A program made the position numbers and the translations under genes. A DNA stretch of 21,663 bases, taken from a virus. Positions 15,701 through 21,663 of the stretch are shown piece by piece (the first letter of the stretch is position 1; the number at the start of each line of letters is the position of its first letter). Location of the stretch: positions 1-21,663 of the IMG/VR virus record IMGVR_UViG_3300010149_000219; one strand, written 5' to 3'. The notes under the pieces were generated by a model. The model had not been told where the DNA came from and searched no databases. It saw only the letters and a list, made by a program, of their open reading frames with translations.

Positions 15701-16143
15701 AATTCTAAATCTTCATTATCTACTTCTAGAGTTAATAATCTTACCTCTGTTCTATCCCCTGATACTTCTTCAAGAAAGAAGTTTTTAGCTACAGTCGAAT
15801 CTGAAAATAAATCTGAGAAGAAATTATATGTTAGTAGAATATCCCCATTCCTGTATCCATTTGATTTAGCATCATTTGCAGGATTAATTTCTATATTTGT
15901 TGCTCCTGATTTACCTGCTCCAGATGCAGTACTTGTTTGGGTTGCGCCTCTGTAGTTGAGTTGAGATTTTAATAATGCGCCGTCTAATGTATAGAAATGT
16001 AAATCTATAAAGTCAACAGAACTGTTGAATAGATTATTAATAGAGAATGGGCCAACAAGAGCCTTATCTTTTAATTTTAATTCAGACTTTGAGTCGTATT
16101 TAAAATCCTCTAATTGATTTACTATGTAATTAGTTACTGCCAT
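12721..16143 (-). CDS. Large baseplate-type structural protein (1140 residues), gp7 position
   Basis: The product starts MAVTNYIVNQLEDFKYDSKS and is the largest protein here. A conserved-looking block near 540-585 (LPYLTKAKGTHRGLRALINC then FGIPDNILTIKQKGG) and another near 749-801 (LVKEFIPARAAATTGVIVRS then HMLHRSKAKQVKVSF) recur, as I recall, in large tail/baseplate proteins of environmental myophages; this was not checked. The C-terminal 270 residues are beta-sandwich-like (LTISSTGAGFVCPLSLMQVQYF), possibly a carbohydrate-binding or tail-tip domain. Its location after the gp6-like and coiled-coil genes equals that of T4 gp7 (about 1030 residues), but I see no sequence proof of homology. 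Start is supported by AGGA eight bases upstream, inside the overlapping 124-residue gene. Encoded immediately before a 37-bp gap. Confidence 0.7.
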   Translation of the reverse strand: MAVTNYIVNQLEDFKYDSKSELKLKDKALVGPFSINNLFNSSVDFIDLHFYTLDGALLKSQLNYRGATQTSTASGAGKSGATNIEINPANDAKSNGYRNGDILLTYNFFSDLFSDSTVAKNFFLEEVSGDRTEVRLLTLEVDNEDLELRVEQIKAKLENNSYFSDLKLDFGKNNIYSIINIDTQEYKNNVSLVLKLYEPLPNTWEAKSLCRVLETIADTASFTVSTELIPDEIKIPSLKGPNFDVEVEKENNNPTEFFNFDELFSFPVTSSYYSLYSLFNESSAQISINHSDYSDFIHFSSAEERLRNFKYKLELIQSYETSIQAIESTGYKKMGISGSRDYYNGLIEGLVKNFDHYDRYLYFESGSYSWPKKNNKPPYINQVSDSLESVQWFDRQIVTASIFDNLNDDALTDTLPLYIRDDGANDPILMFTQMIGQHFDNLWIYFKAVSDKYDADNRLNFGISKDLVRDAIESFGYNLYNSNKSLENLFSAFVGDGYDSGSTGEVINSFRQITSGSGLDYLQPMPQDNYQKEIYKRIYHNLPYLTKAKGTHRGLRALINCFGIPDNILTIKQKGGTDITAGRFFSIQQEVTSSLEKLRLSNTGSIVTGSTLSEYVSINKKEYKYSDDLHEIEVGFDIAQPTNDIIKLKYSGSYNYDDYIGDPREADADRYNSLDRLTKETFDEDFSPYNFWQWIVLRWEDSHRDVRGNADVNRGDSNEPRERFRWTDEIANYREPTDYIRLIKFFDNVIFRLVKEFIPARAAATTGVIVRSHMLHRSKAKQVKVSFSDELLTGSISLLNVTGSSGDMFGKGNKSPYTTNYNKVVVSPIGEIPRDMSSEEPRLTGEFDGSNLTVTKGELNAGNRFKSQQQPISFYNIRAFSINEILPLACDVDLEFDVIGDFFRFNVQNEGDGVGRLRIVSPSSTPYATDVLKFSHPLNDAPLSIEADPVAGTFKGWKLAPDALTYFSTSSILTIPTQSGSLSTVDYYADFESNDLPTPTGQVFVMQVCNSNAARDDNFDVHLNGNLIGSLDLSQNAQVGGVFIGSTDTSLTISSTGAGFVCPLSLMQVQYFDPSYLLNGTNSIFMENTQNNNNGNFGTIEIRHYEIGSDGVTLSQVGTIADVTFSGGSGADIYRTFSYT

Positions 16144-16504
16144 CGTCTATTCCTGCTTTACTATTTGCAAGTTGTATTTCTAAGTCTACTACTTTAGTAT
16201 TTGCTTCTAAAAGTTGATCTCTTAATTCTGCTATTTCGTCTAATAGTGGTTGAATATCTAATAAAGCTTCTTGTATTTGAACTAATTCACTGCTTCTTTC
16301 TATTAAGTATTTATGAGAGCTTCCTTCTCCTTCTAAAGGTATATCTAGATATAAATCTTCATAATCTTTAAAAAACTGTTCAACTGTTTTTAGAGAAAAA
16401 CCATCTTCGTCTTCTGTAATAAACGATTTAAATTGCGTATCTACAACTTTTCCAAAAGAATCTTTTTGGTAAACTGTTTTTTGTATTTTTATATTATTAC
16501 CCAT
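16130..16504 (-). CDS. Coiled-coil structural protein (124 residues)
   Basis: The product is soluble and acidic. Residues 1-62 form a mixed region (KTVYQKDSFGKVVDTQFKSF; VEQFFKDYEDLYLDIPLEGE), and residues 63-115 are a long amphipathic heptad-like helix (ELVQIQEALLDIQPLLDEIA then ELRDQLLEANTKVVDLEIQL). A trimeric or dimeric coiled coil is expected. The end overlaps the start of the 1140-residue gene by 14 bp, and its own start overlaps the DNRLRE-like gene by 8 bp, so the proteins are probably produced in linked amounts. It may bridge the wedge proteins or act as an assembly chaperone; neither is shown. Confidence 0.75.
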   Translation of the reverse strand: MGNNIKIQKTVYQKDSFGKVVDTQFKSFITEDEDGFSLKTVEQFFKDYEDLYLDIPLEGEGSSHKYLIERSSELVQIQEALLDIQPLLDEIAELRDQLLEANTKVVDLEIQLANSKAGIDDGSN

Positions 16505-17546
16505 TTCTAACTACTTTAAATACGTTTTTATTATCTAACACTACTGAGCTACCGTCTAAAGTTGTTTTAACTAATAATCTATAGTATCTTTCTGGTTGTA
16601 ATGTATCCATATAAACGTCAAAGTAGCTACTAGTATTGTCTGCACTAATTTTAGTAAACTGTGTGTCAAAATCTATAATCATTTCTTCACTATACTCGTC
16701 TTTAATGCCCCAGTATGAATTTTCAGGTAGTTTATTTTCTGTTAAGTATATAGAACTAGTTGTAAAACTTCTTACAGGGTATTTAGGTCTTGCTGAAAGT
16801 CTAAACCTTGCTACATCTGAATCTATATATTTTTCTTTATGATTTTTTATAGTTATATTAGCAATATCTGTATCTAATGTGTTTAAAGAGCTGTTATAAT
16901 TTGAGTCGTCCCATTTTAATTCTAAATAAGGGGGAAAGATAGTACTTGTATTAGAGCTAAAATACTTTAAATTAATAGAAGATGTAAGTTCGTTTTCTAA
17001 ACTATCTTGAAATTTAAGTAAAAACCCATCATTATCTATACTTCCTCCTTCAAATGAGGTTATATAATTAGTGACATCTATATCTACATCTAAATTAGAA
17101 AGTAATGTAAATGTTTGAGAAGATGAATTATCGTCATTGACAAAATCACATCCAGGTGTTAACCATTTAGAACCCGGTTTTCTATCTATCCAAGTTACTC
17201 CAGTTGTATTCGCTGGGCTATCTCCTAATTTACCTGTTCCCTGTAGCCAGGATCCGCTAATACTATGAGCTTCTAAAATATAGTCCTGGGGAAGTTGTAT
17301 TCCGTCTGCAAGGTATAGGTGAAGAGAAGCAGAATAGGAGCCGGACACTTTAGTGCTGAGAGCACTTGTTATGTCTCGATCTGAAAATTTAATTAGTATC
17401 CGGCTTGAGCGGCCTATTCCATCATCATCAGGGTATGAACGAACTTCTAATATTTCATCTAAACCAGCGTTACCGTATACGCCAGCTGCATTTGGTTCAC
17501 TGAGTATTGTTGCGTTTTTTTCTGGGTAAATTCTATATATTGCCAT
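16497..17546 (-). CDS. DNRLRE-like beta-sandwich virion protein (349 residues)
   Basis: Residues 1-215 follow a DNRLRE/carbohydrate-binding-like layout: IYPEKNATILSE at the start, SSRILIKFSDRDI (47-59), YSASLHLYLADG (71-82), GSWLQGTGKLGDSPANTTGVTWIDR (98-122) and a closing STIFPPYLELKW (211-222). Such domains form jelly-roll sandwiches that bind glycans or act as spacer modules. Residues 220-349 form an attached second domain with Tyr/Asp-rich strands (SYFDVYMDTLQPERYYRLLV). No catalytic residues stand out. It sits directly after the gp6-like gene (1-bp gap) and before the coiled-coil gene, so a baseplate-periphery role is plausible. The DNRLRE label is a pattern-level call, not a profile match. 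Confidence 0.7.
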   Translation of the reverse strand: MAIYRIYPEKNATILSEPNAAGVYGNAGLDEILEVRSYPDDDGIGRSSRILIKFSDRDITSALSTKVSGSYSASLHLYLADGIQLPQDYILEAHSISGSWLQGTGKLGDSPANTTGVTWIDRKPGSKWLTPGCDFVNDDNSSSQTFTLLSNLDVDIDVTNYITSFEGGSIDNDGFLLKFQDSLENELTSSINLKYFSSNTSTIFPPYLELKWDDSNYNSSLNTLDTDIANITIKNHKEKYIDSDVARFRLSARPKYPVRSFTTSSIYLTENKLPENSYWGIKDEYSEEMIIDFDTQFTKISADNTSSYFDVYMDTLQPERYYRLLVKTTLDGSSVVLDNKNVFKVVRNG

Positions 17547-17547
17547 T

Positions 17548-19359
17548 CTATAATGTTGTTACTCTTCCTTCTATATCTTGATTAGGGTATTTAACTTCAA
17601 AACAACATGGGTCGTAAGAAGGATATAGAACGTTATTTTTAGTTGCTCCTTTAGTATCATAGCCAAATTCACTATACCTACCGCCTGCTTTATTCTCTAT
17701 AATAATACTCTTCACTGTTTGTACTCCTTTTATTCTGTCTAGTTCTGTATATAGAGATGATATATTAATTGGTTGATTAATAGTAAGTTTGTCTTTTGCA
17801 AATAATTGTTTTAATTTTTCAGTACAGCTAAGTAGTACATCTCTTGATTGAAAGTTAGGTAGAGCTATTATTTCAAACTTAATACCTATGTTTACAACAA
17901 AAGCATCTTTTAATTCTACTGCATCTGTTAGCATCATATATTCTGATAAGTAATTTCGTATATTATCTTTAAGTGTATTAGAAGCAGGAACTAAATGTCC
18001 ATTATTATCAAATGCTAGCACATATAGAGCTAATGCAAGTCTATTAACACTAAGAACTGATTTAGTATTTGAAGCTGTATGATCTTGTGTTACAAATATC
18101 TTAGCTATTGACCCAAATTGTGGTGGAAGTGATAAAGATCTTACTGCGTAATCCTGTAAAGTTACTACTCTTTTCTGTTCTGCGTACGCTCTTATACTAT
18201 TTTCTCTTAATTCTTCTATAGTATCTCCATCTCTACCACCTAGTGCAGGAGAAATATTATTAAAAACCAATGAGGATACTTTTGATGAATCTGTAGCTGT
18301 TGTTGTAACTGCATCTATTAAGTTTACAGTATTAGCTGGAGCATTTGCTTGTACTCCTCCTCCTACTATGTATCTGATAGTTAGTGTAGTATTAGATGGT
18401 GCTAGCCCATATGATTTAGTAAATAGAAAATTAGATGGGTCATAAGCTACGTCTAATCTAGGTAACTCACTTCTGGTTTGGTACGCAATAGTATTAGGAT
18501 CAGGTAGAAACTCTTCATTGTCTTCTGTGCTTATTCCTGAACCAAATTGAACTTGAAGTACTCCTGTTGATGTTAATCTAGTAACAAATCTCCTAGGAAC
18601 TTTCTTTAATTTAAGAACATTAGGAGTTAAGTGTCTATCATCACCATAGTTTCTTTCTTCTACGAATATAGTATCTTGACCTAAAAAAGGAACCTCATAC
18701 CATTTATTACCGTCACTATCTGTAATGTCTAATATACCTACTATATTATCTGCTTCTATATTTACTGTGGCAAACTTCTCTGAAATAGTATATGTTTGTT
18801 GAGTGGATTTTACTGTTCCTGAAAAGGCTTTAGTAGTCTTTTTAAGTAAGAACTCTGAGGGCTTACCATCTGTTAATGTATTGACTGTAATCTCAGTAGG
18901 ATCATAGGAACTAGAAAAATTAAAGTCAACCTTATTAGTTAATAGAAATACTGTTTGATCTTTAGTACTTGCTTTAACTGTGCTATTTTCTGCTATTGTT
19001 ATTGCTTGATCAAAATCAGGCTTTGCTTCGGGTCCAATTGCATCTACTGTTTGAGTTACTGTTAGCTCAACTTCAGCTACATTAGTAGCTTTAGGTTTAT
19101 ATCCCATCATGTAGGCTAAAGAGTACAGGTTTGCTGGGTTTTTAGCATGCTGTAGGAATGTTTCCTGTAGCTGGGTGTCTTGATAGAATGACATTACATC
19201 TCCAACATAAGATGCCATCTCAATTAACATCAACCCTGGTGAGGTTGGAGAGAAGTCATTATAGGAATCAGGAAAATATGATTTAGCATACTCTACTAAT
19301 TGAGTACGGAAATCGTCAAAATTCTTATTTATATATTTTATGTCTCTTGTTTCTGCCAT
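17548..19359 (-). CDS. 6: Baseplate wedge protein, T4 gp6-like (baseplate J family)
   Basis: The 603-residue product has the family's landmarks: SPGLMLIEMASYVGDVMSFY then QDTQLQETFLQHAKNPANLY (about 39-79) and LAYMMGYKPK near 81-90. The signature block PALGGRDGDTIEELRENSIR (371-390) is followed by RVVTLQDYAVRSL (397-409) and FGSIAKIFV (415-423), and the tail reads NVLYPSYDPCCFEVKYPNQD (586-605 region to the end). In T4, gp6 dimers form the baseplate inner ring with gp7 and gp53; length here (603 versus about 660) fits. It directly follows the gp25-like gene with overlapping stop/start (TAATG). The C-terminal cysteine pair (DPCCFEV) is unusual but not decisive. Homology is strong. Confidence 0.93.
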   Translation of the reverse strand: MAETRDIKYINKNFDDFRTQLVEYAKSYFPDSYNDFSPTSPGLMLIEMASYVGDVMSFYQDTQLQETFLQHAKNPANLYSLAYMMGYKPKATNVAEVELTVTQTVDAIGPEAKPDFDQAITIAENSTVKASTKDQTVFLLTNKVDFNFSSSYDPTEITVNTLTDGKPSEFLLKKTTKAFSGTVKSTQQTYTISEKFATVNIEADNIVGILDITDSDGNKWYEVPFLGQDTIFVEERNYGDDRHLTPNVLKLKKVPRRFVTRLTSTGVLQVQFGSGISTEDNEEFLPDPNTIAYQTRSELPRLDVAYDPSNFLFTKSYGLAPSNTTLTIRYIVGGGVQANAPANTVNLIDAVTTTATDSSKVSSLVFNNISPALGGRDGDTIEELRENSIRAYAEQKRVVTLQDYAVRSLSLPPQFGSIAKIFVTQDHTASNTKSVLSVNRLALALYVLAFDNNGHLVPASNTLKDNIRNYLSEYMMLTDAVELKDAFVVNIGIKFEIIALPNFQSRDVLLSCTEKLKQLFAKDKLTINQPINISSLYTELDRIKGVQTVKSIIIENKAGGRYSEFGYDTKGATKNNVLYPSYDPCCFEVKYPNQDIEGRVTTL

Positions 19360-19769
19360 TATATTGCTACATTTATTAACAGTTCATCACTTATACCTGT
19401 TTCTGCTATAGAATAAGAAAGGTAGAACCCTATAGTATTTCTATCTTCACTCGCTACTAATTTTATTTCGTTAGGAATAACTCTAGGAAAATATATTTCA
19501 ATTGCTTCTCTAGCTCTTGCATCTAAGGCATCTATTTTTTCTTCAGTTATATTTTCGAATAATTCATTTCTTAGTCCAAATCCAAACATAGGATTTAAAT
19601 ATCTTTCACCTCTACCTGTTAAGAAGTAGTTAATTAGGTTGTTTTTTATTGCATCTTTTGTTTGATAGTTAGAACTAAACGCGTTTTTAGAACTAAAAGG
19701 TAATTCTATTCCTACTGCTTTTCTAGGCTGTAGATCTAACGGGTTTATTTTTTTAACTTCAAATGCCAT
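19359..19769 (-). CDS. 25: Baseplate wedge protein, T4 gp25-like
   Basis: The 136-residue product shows the gp25-like wedge pattern: a helix and strand with AIKNNLINYFLTGRGERYLNP (40-60) then MFGFGLRNELFEN, followed by DALDARAREAIEIYFPRVIP near 80-99 and the final SYSIAETGISDELLINVAI. T4 gp25 is a small lysozyme-like-superfamily wedge component; it does not need catalytic activity. Order with gp6 immediately downstream matches T4-like phages. AGGA four bases before the ATG at 19769 supports the start, which lies 1 bp after the previous stop. Its stop overlaps gp6's start. Both family and context agree. Confidence 0.92.
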   Translation of the reverse strand: MAFEVKKINPLDLQPRKAVGIELPFSSKNAFSSNYQTKDAIKNNLINYFLTGRGERYLNPMFGFGLRNELFENITEEKIDALDARAREAIEIYFPRVIPNEIKLVASEDRNTIGFYLSYSIAETGISDELLINVAI

Positions 19770-19770
19770 T

Positions 19771-20187
19771 TTATCCTAATCTTACTTTATCTTTTGCATA
19801 CGATGCATCTAATACCTCTTTTGCTTTGCCGACAAAATCTAATTTAGATATGTCTATACCCGGTGTAGAACTAGCTTGCATTCCTAATTGGCTAGCCATT
19901 TTTGCAGAAGTAGAAGGTGGTTGTGCACCTGTAATGTTATTAAACTCTTCTGGTGTCATATTGGCTTTTGTCATTGTTAGCATTTCATCTATGCTATTGC
20001 TGCCCATTACTGGGTTGGTTCTACTAGGAGTAGGTTTAGTTACTTCTTTAGTAGTAGTGTCAGTGTAGAACGTTTGCTTAGGGTTACTAGCGATTTTAAC
20101 TGCTTCAGTTAATACTTCTTGTAACTCTTCCTTAAAAGCTGCTCTAACTTCTTCTCGTATAATTTTACGTAATTGATCGAGTTTCAT
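19771..20187 (-). CDS. Small helical protein with MKLDQLRKIIREE leader
   Basis: I do not recognise the family. The 138-residue product begins with an amphipathic helix MKLDQLRKIIREEVRAAFKE continuing to about residue 30 (ELQEVLTEA), followed by a Thr/Pro/Asn-rich flexible region and helices near 66-80 and 115-132 (FVGKAKEVLDASYAKDKV). The leader style (M-K-L, hydrophobic residues, I-R-E-E) recurs in other small proteins of this window. It lies 1 bp upstream of the gp25-like gene and 17 bp downstream of the long partial protein. It could be a virion-internal or assembly factor; the location suggests tail assembly. Confidence 0.68.
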   Translation of the reverse strand: MKLDQLRKIIREEVRAAFKEELQEVLTEAVKIASNPKQTFYTDTTTKEVTKPTPSRTNPVMGSNSIDEMLTMTKANMTPEEFNNITGAQPPSTSAKMASQLGMQASSTPGIDISKLDFVGKAKEVLDASYAKDKVRLG

Positions 20188-20204
20188 ATATATAAATAGT
20201 TAAG
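20188..20204. promoter_or_regulatory. Short gap with TATAAATA octamer
   Basis: Only 17 bp, but the octamer TATAAATA is present on the plus strand at 20191-20198 (TATTTATA on the coding strand), 3 bp before the ATG. It sits where a Shine-Dalgarno would be, so it may influence translation rather than transcription. The same octamer recurs at 11394 and 12696. Confidence 0.25.
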
Positions 20205-21663
20205 TTAAGAAAGTTGATTGTCTATTTTGAATTTAATTTCCTCTAATAGTATTTCTTTCGATGAACTATAGGAGTCTGGTCCTTTAAACACAATGACTCC
20301 ATTCTTTTCTCCTGTCGCATAATGCCTAGGAGCTAAGGTAGGTGATTCATTTGTTCTCTGTACCTTTAGTATATAACCTTTATAAGTATTATCAGCTGTT
20401 TCTTCGTTAATAGAAGATTCTTTTTCTACAAGGTTATTTGTAAGTTTAGATAAATCGTCTTTAAGCTCTTTTAGAATGTCTAATGGGATAGAGTCTGTTA
20501 GAGTTTGGTCAATTCTATTTAAACTAGATTTCAAACCTTCAATTGCTACATTAGTCTGATTCGTAACATTGGGGTCTGTTTTTTGTAGTTTTGATACACT
20601 ATCAAATTCATTTAACCTATTACCTTTTTTAGTTGATTGAGATTCTTTACTCAAAAGACCTTTAGATGATAGATTAGTATCTGATGTGTCTATTTTTTCG
20701 AGTTTATCTGATACGTTCTTTAAGACTGTATCTAATTGTGCAAAAGCTTGAGCTTTCGCTGTAAGAGTAGAAGGGTCAATATCCAGCTCTACTACTTTTA
20801 TTTCTTTCTCGGGTACACCTGCTGGAGAGATCTTCTTCTTTACTTTCGCTAAATTGTTTTTATCTTCTTTTTTAGTTAATATAACTGCAAACTTATTAAC
20901 TACTTTACCGTCTATTTTTTCTACTGGGAGACGGAAAGCATCTCCTTCTTTTAAAATATTTAATTTAGGACCTGTTGATGGAAAGTCTGATAGATCTCTT
21001 TTACCTTTTAGAGATACTGCTGCTAAATTAACTTTTTTTGCTAAATCTTTTTCTAATTTACTTTTAGGTGAATCTGTGTTTTCTGGTTTAAGTACTTTAG
21101 AGCCAAACGAATCTAAGATATTGTTGCCATCTTCATCTATAATACCTAACTCTTTCTGTTGTTTTTTATCTAACTTACCTTTTATCGTATTACTTATCTT
21201 ACACACTGCAATCGGTGTTCCAATTTCAGCTACTCTTGCTGACATTCCAGCGGTAGAGCCTGTTACATCTTTTAAACATCCGTCAATAGCGTCTGCAGTT
21301 ATTAACATAGCTATAGCAAATTCTTTCATTAAGTTAAGTATATCTGCAAAGTTTGTAGTAAAAGCAGTTGGTAACCCTAAGATTAAACCACCTGCAGGAC
21401 CGGGTGGTATACCTATTGCTTGAGGAACAGGGAGTTTAATAATAGTATTCACTACAGCAAGTATCCCGCTTACTGGTCCTTTAATAGCAGGAGGAAGAGC
21501 TTTGAATGCGCTAAGATTTGAAGTAAGTCCTGTTGATAGAGCTGAAAGACCGGCTAATTTTGCTGATATCTGAGCTAATTCGGCTGGGTTAGGACATTCT
21601 GGTTTTCTGAGTGCATTAGCTGCTTGAGATGTTGCAGATAATCCTTTAGATAGGACCACTCCG
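20205..21663 (-). CDS. Large virion-associated protein, N-terminus cut by window edge
   Basis: The frame is open to the right edge; the GTG at 21659 is probably an internal codon, so the protein extends beyond the window. At least 484 residues are visible. The first 130 are Ala/Gly/Leu/Pro-rich with weakly amphipathic or hydrophobic helices (ISAKLAGLSALSTGLTSNLS; IGIPPGPAGGLILGLPTAF), the middle is charged and helical (KDKKQQKELGIIDEDG; KLEKDLAKKVNLAAVSL), with two helical Ser/Asp-rich stretches in 310-420. The final 55 residues (YKGYILKVQRTNES, then GVIVFKGPDSYSSSKEILLEE, then IKFKIDNQLS) look like a compact beta domain. It precedes the gp25-like operon, so a tail or baseplate hub-related structural role is likely. 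Function not assigned. Confidence 0.7.
   Translation of the reverse strand, partial: GVVLSKGLSATSQAANALRKPECPNPAELAQISAKLAGLSALSTGLTSNLSAFKALPPAIKGPVSGILAVVNTIIKLPVPQAIGIPPGPAGGLILGLPTAFTTNFADILNLMKEFAIAMLITADAIDGCLKDVTGSTAGMSARVAEIGTPIAVCKISNTIKGKLDKKQQKELGIIDEDGNNILDSFGSKVLKPENTDSPKSKLEKDLAKKVNLAAVSLKGKRDLSDFPSTGPKLNILKEGDAFRLPVEKIDGKVVNKFAVILTKKEDKNNLAKVKKKISPAGVPEKEIKVVELDIDPSTLTAKAQAFAQLDTVLKNVSDKLEKIDTSDTNLSSKGLLSKESQSTKKGNRLNEFDSVSKLQKTDPNVTNQTNVAIEGLKSSLNRIDQTLTDSIPLDILKELKDDLSKLTNNLVEKESSINEETADNTYKGYILKVQRTNESPTLAPRHYATGEKNGVIVFKGPDSYSSSKEILLEEIKFKIDNQLS

Noticed and set aside
20854-21423. 189-residue plus-strand frame opposite the partial structural gene
   Set aside because: It lies wholly antisense to a longer frame, lacks a start context, and is low-complexity hydrophobic sequence produced by the opposite strand.
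20205-21659. GTG at 21659 as the true start of the 484-residue gene
   Set aside because: The frame is open through the edge of the window, so the start lies outside; GTG here is probably an internal valine codon.
1-21663. tRNA genes, riboswitches or strong hairpin terminators
   Set aside because: Gaps are too short (the longest is 58 bp) and contain no cloverleaf, aptamer-like pattern or GC stem with a T-run.

Overview
The window is a compact, AT-rich (about one third G+C by eye) piece of a tailed-phage genome. Every gene I can support is read from the minus strand; genes abut or overlap by a few bases, and only four gaps exceed 15 bp. No rRNA, tRNA, integrase, transposase or CRISPR array is visible. 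Recognisable T4-type baseplate wedge genes (gp25-like and gp6-like in tandem) make this a contractile-tailed myophage in the broad T4-like sense. Fibre style (repeated 'GSTKFGDT' modules, an S74 chaperone, a YadA-like beta-roll) and the small accessory genes resemble environmental, probably marine, myophages. The host cannot be read from the sequence; start sites with mostly weak or absent Shine-Dalgarno motifs would fit a Bacteroidota host but do not prove it.

Layout in transcription order (right to left). 21663-19359: a long virion protein cut by the right edge, a small helical protein, and the gp25-like wedge protein. 19359-10718: gp6-like baseplate J protein, a DNRLRE-like beta protein, a coiled-coil protein, a 1140-residue structural protein where T4 has gp7, and two further structural proteins. 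10715-8598: two related virion proteins with a shared C-terminal half. 8598-4091: three fibre genes, namely a short one with a C-terminal S74 chaperone, a 262-residue fibre and a 1025-residue fibre ending in a cysteine-rich beta-roll. 4080-1690: accessory genes, namely a GIY-YIG nuclease, a DUF5872-type protein, a small cupin-like protein, a 45-residue very basic protein, an unknown protein and a miniature protein-kinase-like protein. 1644-1: a DnaG/T4 gp61-type primase overlapping by ATGA a PD-(D/E)XK nuclease cut by the left edge.

The right three quarters builds the distal tail and adsorption apparatus; the left end is the edge of a replication/recombination block. The most interesting points are the 142-residue kinase-like protein that ends one residue after its DFG-type aspartate, the short N-terminal leaders shared by several small proteins (resembling T4 capsid-targeting sequences), the fibre whose 21 cysteines all lie in its last 40 percent, and an identical octamer in all three sizeable gaps of the structural cluster.
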